Positions 31,381-42,913 of a stretch of 64,000 nt of DNA are shown piece after piece (position 1 is the stretch's first letter; every line of letters begins with the position of its first letter). The notes under the pieces are model-generated. The model was given only the letters and a program-made list of their open reading frames with translations, made no database searches and was not told the origin of the DNA. Origin of the DNA: Podospora comata (taxonomy: Eukaryota; Ascomycota; Sordariomycetes; Sordariales; Podosporaceae); NCBI GenBank assembly GCA_017354895.1, contig CP071497.1, positions 1,302,001 to 1,366,000 of the forward strand, written 5' to 3'. The position numbers and the translations under genes are program-made.

Positions 31381-32487
31381 CTAAACCGTCACCTTAACCT
31401 CAGCGCCCCCGTCCAAAAACCTCACCCTCCTCCTCTCCACCTTCTTCTTCACATCTGGGCTACTCCCACTGAGGCTAACAGCCGGACTCTCCCCTCGCCT
31501 CCTCCTCTGGCTCCTCCACGCCCTAGCCTCTCGTTCCTCTCTTTTCCTGTACTCAGCCAGCTGCTGCTTCCTCCTCACCGTCCTCGCATAGGCCACCGCA
31601 GCCGTAGGCTTAAACCCAATCCCATTAATCCCCGTCCCATCGTCATCGCTGTCATCAGGGTCATAAATCGTAATCTCGTCGTCGTGCCATGTCAGCGATG
31701 CCCTTAAGGGATCCGTAATAACCGTTGTCGGTGGCTTCGGAGCAGCCGCCGTCGCCTCAGCCGCCGGTGGTTTAGGAGCCAAAATCGGGAGGTTTGTAAG
31801 TGTCATAGCCGGCAACGGAAGCTGTGCTTGCGGCTGGGGAGTAGTCTTTCGACTGCGGGGCTTTTTCGCAGCAGGCTTTGTCCTCGATGGTAGAGTAATT
31901 GCTCCAGGCGCGGTAGTGTGCGTGTTGGCGATCGTCTCCGACTGTTCCACCACCCCAGTATCAATCGCGAAACGGAGCGATTTTGGTGACGACTGCCGCT
32001 GCTTATCGGCGGTATCTTGGTGTTGTTCTGCATCCCGCAGACTGTCCCGGGTAACTGCATCCGCTGTCACATTATCATCACCCATCACCACCTCCCGAGT
32101 CCTCGCCCGTTTGCGGGATCCCCTCTCCGAATTGTCCATGTCCATCTCTGATGACGAGGAGGTATCCATCACGCTGCCAAAATCTGGGGGGGGTCCAAAA
32201 GAGTTTCTGACACTGCCGGTGCTGTCTCCACTACTGTTGTTGGGGACGACCCCACCCCCACTCGGCGTGGGCCCCAGGGCGAGGCCCCGGAACCTGTGTG
32301 CGACGCAGCTTCGGGGGCTTGTGCTGCCGTCGTCCGTTTGGGAGGAGTCGGGGCTGAAGGTGAACTGTTGTTGTTGATGTGCTGGGGAGGGGAAGTCGGG
32401 GATTTGACGTCCTAGTATCTGCTCGCGCTTTCGCTTTGGCGTTGAGAAGGGTGATGGCGCTGCCATTTCAGTTGTTGGTGTGAACAT
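31381..32487 (-). CDS. Basic, disordered nuclear-type protein, unrecognised
   Basis: 368 residues from the ATG at 32487; an alternative ATG seven codons on gives MAAPSPFSTPKRKREQI. The frame upstream opens at TTG only. The N-terminal TPKRKREQILGRQIP looks like a nuclear localisation signal in a conserved block. The middle is Ser/Thr/Pro-rich with an acidic DTSSSSEMDMDNSERGS, another basic patch RKRARTRE and a KKPRSRKTT stretch. The C-terminal third is the most conserved-looking (DPLRASLTWHDDEITIYDPD, GINGIGFKPTAAVAYARTVR) and ends in an arginine-rich coiled coil and VRFLDGGAEVKVTV. The layout recalls chromatin-associated fungal proteins of unknown role. It is convergent with COX20. Confidence 0.75.
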   Translation of the reverse strand: MFTPTTEMAAPSPFSTPKRKREQILGRQIPDFPSPAHQQQQFTFSPDSSQTDDGSTSPRSCVAHRFRGLALGPTPSGGGVVPNNSSGDSTGSVRNSFGPPPDFGSVMDTSSSSEMDMDNSERGSRKRARTREVVMGDDNVTADAVTRDSLRDAEQHQDTADKQRQSSPKSLRFAIDTGVVEQSETIANTHTTAPGAITLPSRTKPAAKKPRSRKTTPQPQAQLPLPAMTLTNLPILAPKPPAAEATAAAPKPPTTVITDPLRASLTWHDDEITIYDPDDSDDDGTGINGIGFKPTAAVAYARTVRRKQQLAEYRKREEREARAWRSQRRRRGESPAVSLSGSSPDVKKKVERRRVRFLDGGAEVKVTV

Positions 32488-33453
32488 TCGAACGTTTCGG
32501 GAGGCGGCGGCGCTGGCGGTCAATTGCTGCTTGTTGAATCCACCGAGCCTTATAGGGCTGCAGATGAGGTGCGGTAGTGCTTTTGGGACTCGATGATCTT
32601 GCCGACGATATAGCAGCTGTGGAAGTTGGGTGAGGAGACCTGGGAGGGGGGAAGGTGATATAAACAGCTGGCTGTACGGTAGTAGGTTCCAAAAACGTGG
32701 CAGTTGAGTGCAGGTGGTCTTGACAATGGATGGCTTGCCGATGCGCTACGCTATTGTTGGCCGCCCGGCGGTTGAATCGCTGAAGAAGGGAGTCGGAGTC
32801 TGAATGCACGGCACCAGTGGCTTGTGCAGGGGTTCCCCGCCCCACTTTTGGCAGTCGCATGAGCACATCGAGCCCCACCTGTTGCAACTTCAACGGATCA
32901 CAATCGACCCAGAGACTCCGGTCCTCCAGTCAAACGATACGTCACATACCCGATTGCTATTGCGGTACACGTGGGATATGTTTCACAGAATCTTTTGGTG
33001 TCTATTAACTTCTAGTGTTTGACAGCCAGGACCGAGTACAAACCCAACCTTTTGCCCAACCTGACGTTGATACCATCGATGCCAACCACGTCTTGCCCGT
33101 AGCCTTGTTTGCAACCACATCGCCAAAGAGACCTCCATAAATTTCCAACCAGACTCAGGAATTCTAAATCTTCAAGTCTCGGAGGCGGGTGAGCATCTGT
33201 TTAGCATACAAGGGGCGTTGGTATAATGTAGTCTCAGCTTTCTCCTAGCTTGGAGAAACACCATCCCAACCTCAACGCTTTGGAATCCCAGCTTGGAAGG
33301 GGTTGTGATCTCAGGATTGGGGAGTTGTAGTCCCAGCTCTTAATGCAATAGATTGGTACTTACATCATCACAATCTACACCACCCTCTATCTAGGCGATT
33401 GAATCATTCTTCAACTTCACCATCTCAGCCCCTTACGTGGCTTGCGCGGCTTT
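32488..33453. other. Intergenic, nearly 1 kb
   Basis: Promoter of the basic nuclear protein plus the 3' flank of the coiled-coil gene. Minus-strand frames at 32468-32893 have no protein character. Confidence 0.4.
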
Positions 33454-34143
33454 CTACACCGCGAGGAAGCCATCCAGGGAGCGCTTGATAGCGCCATGGT
33501 CCCGTGCGCAATCACGGAGGGTTTCATCCAAGCACTTGTTGAAATTTTCGCGCTCCCTGTCTTGCATCTTTATCGAGTTTGCGGCTACCGAGATGTCAGA
33601 TTGCCCTTGCTGATCACCGAAAAGCACAGCCTTGTTGACCGTGAGCTCAATGGCAGTGACTCGATCATGAAGGGTTTGAACTGCTTGAGTAAGGGCATCC
33701 AACGTAGCAGCGTCGGTCGACAGAGCAGTGGCACCCGTGGCCGGCAGGTTGTTGTGCTTTTTGAGGGCCTCGATCGTGTCCCCTTGATCTTTGATCAAAC
33801 GCGCTTGTTCCTGCAGGATCGGGTACATGTTGGCTTGCATGTTGGTGATATTCTGGTAGAGCTGGTCAATGTCGGCCTGTGTGTCATCAACACGTTTATC
33901 GGCAATCTTCACACCGATTCCAAGGGGAAAAGGAGTCGTCTTCTCGGTGCTGTGAGGATCGAGGGCAAGGTCGGCGATACTGTCGACGGTGGAGCCCAAA
34001 GTTTTTTCAAGATCCTTGACGGCTTCTGTGGGTGCCATGTTCTTGGAGCCAACTGACACTGAAGACAGCCAATGCTCTACGTCGTCGCAACTGCCGAGGT
34101 AGACTTCAATTCCATTGATCTCTTCATCGCGCAACACCTGCAT
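33454..34143 (-). CDS. Coiled-coil protein, unrecognised
   Basis: 229 residues from the ATG at 34143 (MQVLRDEEINGIEVYLGSC). The centre is a heptad-like helix (DDTQADIDQLYQNITNMQAN, EQARLIKDQGDTIEALKKHN and TQAVQTLHDRVTAIELTVNK), followed by DRERENFNKCLDETLRDC. No signal peptide or membrane segment is seen. A longer form is possible: upstream in-frame exons encode KSKKKTQHRKKTAVGSVD and AASSTVNDAPVPDHAAIQPD...AQIMQ. They join through a GTAAGT donor at about 34444 and a GC-AG intron (CAG/GCAAGT) just before VLRDEE, but no ATG opens that form. Expression and start are uncertain; the coding character is good. Confidence 0.6.
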   Translation of the reverse strand: MQVLRDEEINGIEVYLGSCDDVEHWLSSVSVGSKNMAPTEAVKDLEKTLGSTVDSIADLALDPHSTEKTTPFPLGIGVKIADKRVDDTQADIDQLYQNITNMQANMYPILQEQARLIKDQGDTIEALKKHNNLPATGATALSTDAATLDALTQAVQTLHDRVTAIELTVNKAVLFGDQQGQSDISVAANSIKMQDRERENFNKCLDETLRDCARDHGAIKRSLDGFLAV

Positions 34144-34939
34144 CACTGTTAGACATTGGAAAGAACTGGTCAGTGTCGATGGTCGAGATACTTGCCTGCA
34201 TAATCTGAGCGAGCGTGATCACAGCATCAGGCTGGATAGCGGCGTGGTCGGGAACGGGAGCATCGTTGACGGTTGAAGAAGCAGCCTGAGTCCGTCATTA
34301 CGTGAAACAAAACGCTGAGAAAGTCGACCATGATAATTGACAGTGTTGGCATTGCAGCGGCATTTGACAGTGAAAACGAATGTGTATGGAGGCAAGCCAG
34401 GGTAGGGATCCATCGACGGCGAATGTGTTTGATCGGGGACTTACATCAACTGAACCCACGGCCGTCTTCTTGCGATGCTGAGTTTTTTTCTTTGACTTCA
34501 CTATTGTTATTCGTGAGCAGGCGGGCTGGCAAAATGGAGTCGCGAAGGGGCGATAACAGAAGCGCGGCCCGGCGAAAACAGATGCTCAAGTGGGCAAGAA
34601 CGAAAGCTCCAACAGGTGGAAAGAGAGGCGCAACAAGGAGAAAAAGGAGCAGAGGAAGAAGAGGGGATCAGAAGAGGGTAATTTATACCTGAGTAGCAGA
34701 GGGCGGGGCCGGCCAATGGCCGGAATCAATCCCCATTATTTACCTATTGTGCCCTATCATCGTAGCAAGGTGAATAGATAAAATGTTGTGAATTTCCCAT
34801 ACTATTGACTCCAGACTCCAGGTAACAAGAGCAAGAAGAAGTTGATAAACATGTGTATAGTCCCAGCACAGCACTGGTATTCCTCATGCTGGAAGAAGGT
34901 CCTGTCGAGCATCGAGCCTGAAGTGCCTGCCCTGTGAGG
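34144..34939. other. Intergenic / possible upstream exons
   Basis: The minus strand holds the possible upstream exons of the coiled-coil gene (about 34445-34500 and 34195-34290). The rest is promoter for that gene and for the chitinase relic. Confidence 0.35.
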
Positions 34940-37900
34940 ATGACACTGGCAGGTATTAGTCGGACCGGCACAGGCCTTTGGGCCGCTGCTGTGCTCCTTC
35001 TCCTTCTGTGCGTGTCGCCGCTTCTTCATTCTTCTACAACAAACATCAATGTCGTCATCGCACCCGACACCCAAAATCTGCCTCGGGATGCTGCTGCCAT
35101 CTCGATTGAGCGCCGTGACACTGCCGCCATTCCCGACGTTCGTCGTGGCGTAGCCCACACCAACCCCCTCAAGCTCACCCCTCACGAGCCTCTTCTTTTC
35201 GAGGAACCTGTCGAGGGGTCATCTCCCGACCTGTCAAGACGTTCTGAAGGCTTGTCAAAGCGGCGAGACGGGCCGTTGTACTGACATGACGGCCCCTGCA
35301 TTGACAACAGCTGCTGCGGCCCCGACAATGTCTGCGGCTTTGGCCCTGATTTCTGCGGGGAGGGCTGTCGTTCCAATTGCACCGCGACGGCCATGTGCGG
35401 CGAGCACAGCGAGTTTGCTCAGATGCCTTGCGGAATGAAATTGTGTTGCTCGGCCAGCGGCTGGTGCGGTGTGAGTATATACTTACTTGTGTGCTATTCT
35501 GAGCGACTGCTGACTGTCTATCTAGTCGACCGAGTCTTATTGCCACAATGCCGACCCCTTGCGAGGCACGCTGCCCTGTCAGGCCGGATACGGTTCCTGC
35601 TACATCACAGGCCCCCCATCGTGCCCCTACGGCGGTGGCAGTACAGGTGGCCGTTACATCGGATACTATCAGTCTTGGAACGTTCGCAACCGCCTCTGCA
35701 ATAAGGTGTCTCCCAGACAGCTGAACACCACTGGATACACTCACTTGTTCTACTCATTTGCCTCCATCGACCCGGTCACCTACAAGATCGCCCATGCTCA
35801 TCCCGATGATCCAGCCATGATGCGCGAGTTCACCAACCTCGCCAAGCCCGGACTGAAGACATGGATTGCCATTGGCGGCTTTGACTTCAGTGACAAGGGC
35901 ATGCCCACTCACTTCACCTGGAGCAGGATGGTTGCCGACTACGGCCGTCGTGCTGCCTTCATCTCGTCGGCGAAGGACTACATGGACGAGTACGGCTTCA
36001 CTGGTGTCAACATTGACTGGGAGTATCCCGGTGACTCTGACCGAGGCGGAAATAAACTGGCTGACAAGCGCAAGCTCGTTCTGTTGATGAAGCAAATGCG
36101 GGCAGCATACGGCAGCAAGTACGGCATCAGCCTGGCCTTGGCGCCCGACTACTGGTATCTGCGTTGATTCGATGTCAAGGCCGTGGAGCCCTACGTCGAC
36201 TTCTTTGGCTTCATGGCGTACGATTTGCATGGTCCGTGGGATGCCGACGTCAAGGCTTTGGGTAGCAAGGTCCGTGGCTAAGCCGACATTCGCGAGATTT
36301 CCGAGAACACAAAGCCGCTCTGGTTTGACGGGCTGAACCCAGCCAAGCTCAACTTTGGTCTGGCGCTGTACGGCCGCGGCAACACCCTGGCAGACCCAAC
36401 TTGCAACCAGCTGCTGTGTCGTTTCTCCGGGGGCAGCAATCCGGCACCATGCACCAATTTTGAGGGTGTCATGTCACTCCACGAGATCCAGCAGTTGATC
36501 GATAGGAAGTGTCTCACACCGCAGTACCTCCTTGATGCCATGATGAAGCACATCACCTGGGATGATCAGTGGATTGGTTACGACGATGATGAAAGATTCG
36601 CCGCCAAGAAAGCATGGGCCGACTCGAGATGCTTTGGCGGCACCATGGTCTGGAGCATCGACTTTCAAGTGGCTTGGTCCGGTGATTCTGAGGACGAGAA
36701 GTACGGCGATGTTGTGCACATTGGTCAAGAGGTGTTTGAGACTCCGGCTGCACAATGCCAAGCTCCCTGCATCATGGTCTTCCCTACTAGCAGTTTATCT
36801 GAACCCAAAGTCCTCACCATGCAGCCCTACACGGCCACGTTGGAGGTCGGCACCACCACCACGACCCTGGTCGCCGTGAGCACAACGAGCAGCACGACTG
36901 TCACGGCTGTTAACTTCTTCAATAACTACGTCACAAGCGGACAGCAGCCCAGTGCAGTGGTCACTCTACGACCGAGCTCCCAGCCGCCGTCCATCATGCT
37001 GGTAGTGACTGCCAGGACGGACAGACAACCTCGAGAACTGTTCTGCCTCTGGGTGGCGGCGCTTCTGATGGTGGTTACGGCGGTGATCCAACCACGACCT
37101 CTGCAATGGTTTCCAGCACCACAAGCTTTGTTGGGGCCGAGAATCCGCCAGTACCAACACCCGTACTTGGTCTTGAAGACATTTACGTGGAAGATGAGGA
37201 CGATGACCTCCCGACCCCAACTATCGACTTTCCCGGATTTCCGCCCGACGCGACAGAAATTATCGAACCTGTGATCGAAACCCATATCCCTCCACCCCCT
37301 GGCAAGACTCGTATCAAGTGTGACGCGTGGTTCTTCAATCTTTGCATCGACTGGCCCGAACTTGACATCAAGATCTTCTGGCAGGACATTGAGCTTCCCC
37401 AGGGCGAAGATTTTGGCCCGGGCCTGCTCCCCTCCCGCTTCATCAAGCGGCCACCTAGCTGGGCGTTTGGCTGCCGCACACCTCCGTGCTCTCTTCCGCC
37501 GTGGCCCAAGATTAGGCGCGGGGGCGGTGGCGGGATGCTTCCTGTCACACCCCCGGCTCCAAACCCCTGCAAACCAGTAACAGCAACACTCACCGTCTCG
37601 ACAACCTCGTATGGTACAACAACGACTCAAGGCACCGTTCGAACCATCACAACACGCACCATGTCGAGCGAGTTCCCTATTCTTGGCTGTTCCCTCACGG
37701 ACGCCACCTTCAGTGTACCCGAAACCGCCTGCGCAACACCGCAACCCACCCCCAGATCGCTGGATGAGCGGGCTGTGCTCGAAGACATACCGTCCGAGCT
37801 GAAAGAAGATGACGACACTGCTGGGTCTGAAACCAGGCTCAAGATGTTTGGGCGGGACTGCGAGACGAACATGATGGATGTCATGTTCATTCTTACAGAC

Positions 37901-38799
37901 CCCCTGAGCACTAATATTAGATTCCGTCAGCAGCTAGAGGTTTCTAGGATGGAGGGTCATGTTGGACCCGCGGCTACCCTGTGAACCCCTTTTGGAACGT
38001 TCAGAGCCTTTATGGGCAAAGCATTATCCAGCCGAAGCCTGGCCAGCCTTCCCACTTCACGGAACCTACAAGGTTAGCAACCATCACATCCGCACCCGCC
38101 GGCGGCGGCGCTCCGTTGCATACAAATTGCATCTCATCCACCACCACCAGATCCTGTAGTGGCGACCGCCAGGGCCAAATATGCGGCCTCGCCATTATAT
38201 GTGTGGCTGCGTCATGCCCGGAAGGCTCCATCTGGGGTATGAGACAACGAGTCAACAAGGGAGCCGTCATCAAGCCGCCTCAGCGGCCTCGTTCAATGGT
38301 TTCGAACACTGCCGTGGCCGACAACTCGGAATCGCTTGTTTCGCCTGTGAGCAATGTTTTGCTGCGACCCCGCCAAAACACCTATCTTATTTGTGACGTT
38401 GAATCACGATGTGCGAAGTGCGTCACGCCCAGACCAAACATTCCTGACCCGTGCATCAAGGTGTACATGGTATACACCATGACCACGGCTAACTTCCAGG
38501 GCATTTTGTACAAGGCCGAGCTGAGTATTAACGGCAAGGCGGTGTGCAAGATGGAAACATACTGCGACAAGTTTGCGGGGAGCACGGATGGGTGTTCGGG
38601 GAAGAAGAACTATGACTGTGGGGATGGGAACCGGGTGGACAGCTGGACCGGGGAGCGGTTCTTGTTTTATGTCAAGGCGAATGACAAGGTGTATGATATC
38701 CAGGCCAAGGCTCAGGTATTTGAGGGGGTGTGGGATGCGTGTAATGGGGCTGCGTTTGCGTGTATTCCTACTGTTTTTAGGGGAAAGGTGGGGTGTTGA
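34940..38799 (+). pseudogene. Large GH18 chitinase with hevein-like module (subgroup C type), decayed
   Basis: One long coding signal, now split. A signal anchor (AAAVLLLLLCVSPLLHSS) and pro-region lead to a hevein-like CBM18 block (CIDNSCCGPDNVCGFGPDFC, CCSASGWCG) interrupted by a 55-nt intron at 35471-35525. Then comes the GH18 barrel: GGRYIGYYQSWN, GYTHLFYSFASID, TWIAIGGFDFS, and the catalytic FTGVNIDWEYPGD with the D-x-D-x-E glutamate intact. A long Thr/Ser/Pro-rich tail and a C-terminal cysteine domain (CETYCDK-like, CGDGN, CNGAAFACIP) follow. The whole layout matches fungal subgroup C chitinases of about 1,200 residues. At least three in-frame stops and two or more frame changes show that it is dead. 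The stops are explainable as C-to-T or G-to-A steps. Such genes belong to a multicopy family, so RIP on a duplicate is plausible. Confidence 0.85.
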
Positions 38800-40314
38800 T
38801 GGCCTTTCGAGGTGTAGATAGCAGGGAGACGTGCTTCGCTGCCAGCCGGTACCTGGCAATTTAGATATGCACAAAGACCGGCTTCCTTGGCCAACTCGAA
38901 GTCAATGGAACCTCAAGAACAACGTCAACTGACACGTCCATGGTGGGGAAACGGTGCCATTCACCTACTTTCTTTGTCCTGGCCAAGTAAATCGGACACA
39001 CGATGGCTTGTGGTGTCACACAATGGAGTGATTGGTCTGCCTGTTTTGAACTTCAGACGGACGTCCGTGATCAAGAGGAGCTCAGCGGAGCTCAACGCAG
39101 CGGCTGCGTTTGCTGAGGGGTCCACTTTGAGTATTGTGTCACAGGGCGGTATCTTATCAGTGTCAGTGGTGGTTGATGGGTTGAAGACTTGAAGGTCCTG
39201 TTGGTTGGCTGGTGGTGAAGTAATGAGGTGGAGGCGCGTCATAAAGTACCTGGGAAATCCAGTGATTGAAGGAGCTTGGGTTTAAACGAGCTGCCAATAC
39301 CTATCAATGTTGGAGCGGGCTGGGTGGTTATTGTATCTCAGCAGGATATCTGGTATCGTGGGTTTTGGAGGTTGGAAGAGCGCTTGGGTGGATAACTGCA
39401 GGTTATGTCCATTGTCTGGGCTGATATTCTTGTGGTGGTACGGTTCAGTGGTTAAATAGATAACCTTTTGTCTGTATGTTCTGAAAGTTAGTGAATGAGT
39501 AGCTCTTGATAATGGTATGGTAAGGAGACATCAGCTCCGGGACCTTGATGAGCAAGATGTGACAAAATCGTCCCTTCTTCAACACAGCCTGGGCCCACTT
39601 AAGACTCCTCGTGGTTCGGATGGCCCAGATCATCCGACATTGCTTCAGGCAGGGAGCAGTGAATGGTTGCTCTTCACTTACGCTGCTCCCGTGCGCCGAG
39701 GGGAACACGTCATCGTCCCAATAAACTCCGCGATATTCAACGTTTCCTCTACATCTGATCAAGGATGTGTTCGTCCAAAGTATTTCCCTCAATCTCTTAT
39801 GATAAACAAAATTGTGTTGGGTCACGTTTGGTAATCTTTTTTGCCCATGTTGGAACCGGACACCGTGTAACTGCTCCATCACAGGTTTAAGAACAGGGCA
39901 CTTTCACCACTTGCCCTCATTCTTTTCCTCCATCACCCACTCGTCCTTCTCGGATACCGCAGGCACCTTCAGCTTACACCACCATCGCACATCATCACCG
40001 CCACCCAGACGCTTCTTGTTGCCAGCCTCATTTCGTTGCGCGACAAAGTGATTGATCTTTGCCATCGGGCGCAACACCACACTAATCACAACCGCCGGCC
40101 CGCCGGCAACAGACCATCACCATCGGCTTCACATTAACAAGTCGCCTATAGACCACAGCTGTCATATCTCTTAAAACCCTCTTCACCCAAATCTTCGGGG
40201 CCTCTTTCCTTTCTTTGTAAGTCCCACCCATCACCCCCTTGGCAGAACGCCAAGCCTTCAGGGGTAGTATACAAAGACCCACTAACCAATCCCAACACCA
40301 CAGCAACTACGACA
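38800..40314. other. Intergenic, 1.5 kb
   Basis: No recognisable gene. A minus-strand frame at 39445-39882 (145 codons) has some protein-like composition but no family I can name and no intron support. Confidence 0.4.
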
Positions 40315-40931
40315 ATGGTTCATACCAAGTACGGTCCCAACGTCCCCGGCATGATGTGTAAGTCTCCTTCCACTTTTTCCTCCCATCATCACCACTAACC
40401 CCTTTTCCAGTTCCGCAGATTCAGCACCCCGGCGCCACAACCGGCCTCGACGCGAACAACAACCCCTACGTTTATATTTCCGGCCTCCACGGCTCCGGCC
40501 GCCTCCCCCAGCCACCTCCCCTCACTCACCCTGGCTTCCCTGCCGCGAACCTCATCAACTCCACCGGTGGTGCTGGTGCCGAGCCTGGGTTCAACTACTT
40601 CTTTCCCACCGAGCACGCCGATGTTATTGTGCTGCAGAGTGCGGTTGCGCCCTGGAAGTTGACGGAGGGGTATACTCGGTTGGACTATTGGACTGTCAAG
40701 GTGCCGGGGAATATTACCATGGGGGAGTTGCTGGCTGGATTAGGGGTGAGCAGCGGGAATGGGGGGTTGTATGTTGTTTATCAGCAGGGGAATGGGAAGT
40801 GGGAGCATCAGGAGAGTGTGACGGGGGTGGATGGGAGGTTGATGAGGCGGAATGTGAGAGAGATGGGGTGGTGCAGGAGGGGCAGGGAGGGGAAGGTGAG
40901 GAGGACTTACATTTGGGTTCAGAGGGTTTAA
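40315..40931 (+). CDS. Small conserved-looking protein, unrecognised
   Basis: Two exons (40315-40357 and 40411-40931; GTAAGT donor, CTAAC branch) give 187 residues starting MVHTKYGPNVPGMMFPQIQH. The sequence has a glycine/proline N-terminal half (GLHGSGRLPQPPPLTHPGFP), then FNYFFPTEHADVIVLQS, a WTVKVPGNITMGELLAGLG block and a basic C-terminus ending YIWVQRV. No signal peptide is seen. I do not recognise a domain. The clean intron and codon use support a real gene. It is surrounded by non-coding DNA and relics. Confidence 0.65.
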
Positions 40932-41412
40932 TGCCGGATGGGAATGGGAGGTTGATGCGGTGGTTTGATGCTGGCTGGGGTGGGGGGTTAAGAGGGTTTG
41001 TTGTGGGGTAACTTTATGAAAGTATTAGCTAAGTGGTATGGGTATGACAGGTGGTGAAAGACAAAACAAGGAGAAAAAGGAGTCAGTGGCTTAAAGGTGG
41101 CAAGGGGCACACCCGGGTGAAGGGTCTTGGTGGGTATAGCTATTAATGCAGTGTTTCTCCCCTGAGGTGATGCATCGTTAAGTTTCATGTTTCGGTTGCG
41201 GTGATAACGAATCTTAGGTATATTTGTCTGGTCAGTGTCTCTGAAGCATAGGTAGGAAACACCATCCTGGCTATGCTGAATCCATCTTGCGTGTGGTATG
41301 GACACCATCAGCTTTGGAGATGGTATTTGCGTGTAATGATGCTGACTTCATTGAGTACTCAGGCCGCCGAAGGTCGTCCGGTATACCATGAGTCAACCAT
41401 TGCAGTTGTTGC

Positions 41413-42511
41413 TTATTGTAGTTCGAATCGTGGTGATATCTGGGGGCAGGTCAAGCTCCAAACAAGACTGCCCCCAATCGAATACATCAGACCGTCCAAG
41501 AAGCGGAGAAGATCTACCGAGTACTTTGGAGCTTCTTTTGCCTCCTTCACGACGGCCAGGAACTTGTCGACGTAGTCTTTGATGGTAGTGCAGCAAATCT
41601 TGTTGGCCTTTGCCAGGTCAACCCCCTTTTCCTTCATGGTGACCAAGATGGCATTTAGGATATGGGTCTTGCCGCTCTTCATGGCGTCTTGTTCTCCTTC
41701 TCCCAAGAATAAAGATCGTTCACGAGAGAAAAGGCAATCTACCCGGGCCGGCACAGGTCCGAACAGACCGCCTTTTCCTCATCTGGGATGCTGATGGCAC
41801 GGCCAAAGTAGAGCATGCTACTCCAGAAGCTGCCATATGTTAGCACCCAAGAAAGGATATACCCACGTCTTTCCAACGTCTTCGTTTCGATACTCGATGT
41901 AGTCAGCCAACCTGCAATGCTGTGCTCTCGAGCAGTCCCCACCACCGCCACCCTGAAGAAACTCCTGCCAGAGTTTAAGAGCTACTAGCCCCCGGTCAGG
42001 ATCGATTCTAAACATCTCCGAGACCATCCATGTCGGAATCTTCTTGATGTTATTGATGGACATTTTGGGTACCGTGTCATCGTTGTTGGTGGAGTGTTCG
42101 TTCTACAAGGCGAAGCCGGAAAGGACCTCAGTCAGTGTTTCTTGCCCTTCTGTCTCTTCCGCGTTCTCAAAGACATCGTCATTGAGAAAGCTAAACTCAG
42201 AAGGCACAACTTATCGTTGCTCGCATAGGAGAGTGGATTGGCAATAGCACACCTTTGCAACTGGAGCTTGCTTATTTTGCTTATGTCACGGATGTTGTTG
42301 GGGAGATTCTCTTCGGGGTTGAGAACCTGAGTTTGTTGGAACACAGCGAGTTCGCACCTGATTGGTGAGTATAATACTTGAGGTACATTTCCTTGGATAT
42401 TTGCTTGCGCCCAGCACCCATCTGAAACTTCAAAGGGGGGACATGATGAATGAGATGAAAAAGCATACGCCGATTATGCTTAACGCTACTTGGGTGGCGA
42501 GGTAAGGCCAA
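41413..42511 (-). pseudogene. Class I terpene cyclase, broken
   Basis: Pieces of a fungal class I terpene cyclase domain lie in order but in different frames. FLNDDVFENAEE contains the aspartate-rich DDxxE metal motif (about 42170). Next come PTWMVSEMFRIDPDRGLVAL..LWQEFL and DYIEYRNEDVGKTW (42060-41850). A segment around 41720 reads AFSLVNDLYSWEKEN, the NSE motif (NDxxSxxxE), and the C-terminal part is HILNAILVTMKEKGVDL to YSIGGSLVWSLTCP. The last matches the end of cyclase domains in chimeric synthases of the fusicoccadiene/ophiobolin type, where a prenyltransferase would follow; none is seen here. At least three frame changes make it a relic. The N-terminal part before 42300 is unclear. Confidence 0.75.
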
Positions 42512-42673
42512 CCTGCAATTACCTACCTTACTAGAAAGTCAAAGTTAACATAGAGTCAGAATTCTTCGCAAGATACCAGTCCTTGTTCTAGTGAAACTGC
42601 ATCCGGGAGGGGCCAGCTTCACAGCATATGCCAAGGTGGGTTGCCGAACACACTGCTCATGGAAGAAGGCTGA

Positions 42674-42913
42674 TGTTCCGAGACTATTGACCGCCTCCTC
42701 AACCACACCATCCAGGATCTTCAGAATCTAAACATTGCCGAGATCAAAGCCCAGCCGGCCGTTAACCGCACTATTGCGCAAAATCTCCTGCTCTCGGATA
42801 TGCCCACGCGGAAACCGTTCCGTCGACCAGATATGGAATCGAGCCAGATCAGGGCTTCGAGATGGCGTTTTTTTTTCGCAGTGCGGAATGAGGTGTTGGT
42901 ACTCGACTTATGA
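42674..42913 (+). other. Protein-like fragment of unknown origin
   Basis: An 79-codon frame without ATG reads IDRLLNHTIQDLQNLNIAEI, then KAQPAVNRTIAQNLLLSDMP and TRKPFRRPDMESSQIRASRW. It looks like a stretch of a real protein (helical, low repetition) bounded by stops, next to the terpene cyclase relic and on the other strand. I cannot name a family. Confidence 0.25.

Noticed and set aside
39445-39882. 145-codon minus-strand frame
   Set aside because: Some helical character but no recognisable family, start context or intron; left as intergenic.
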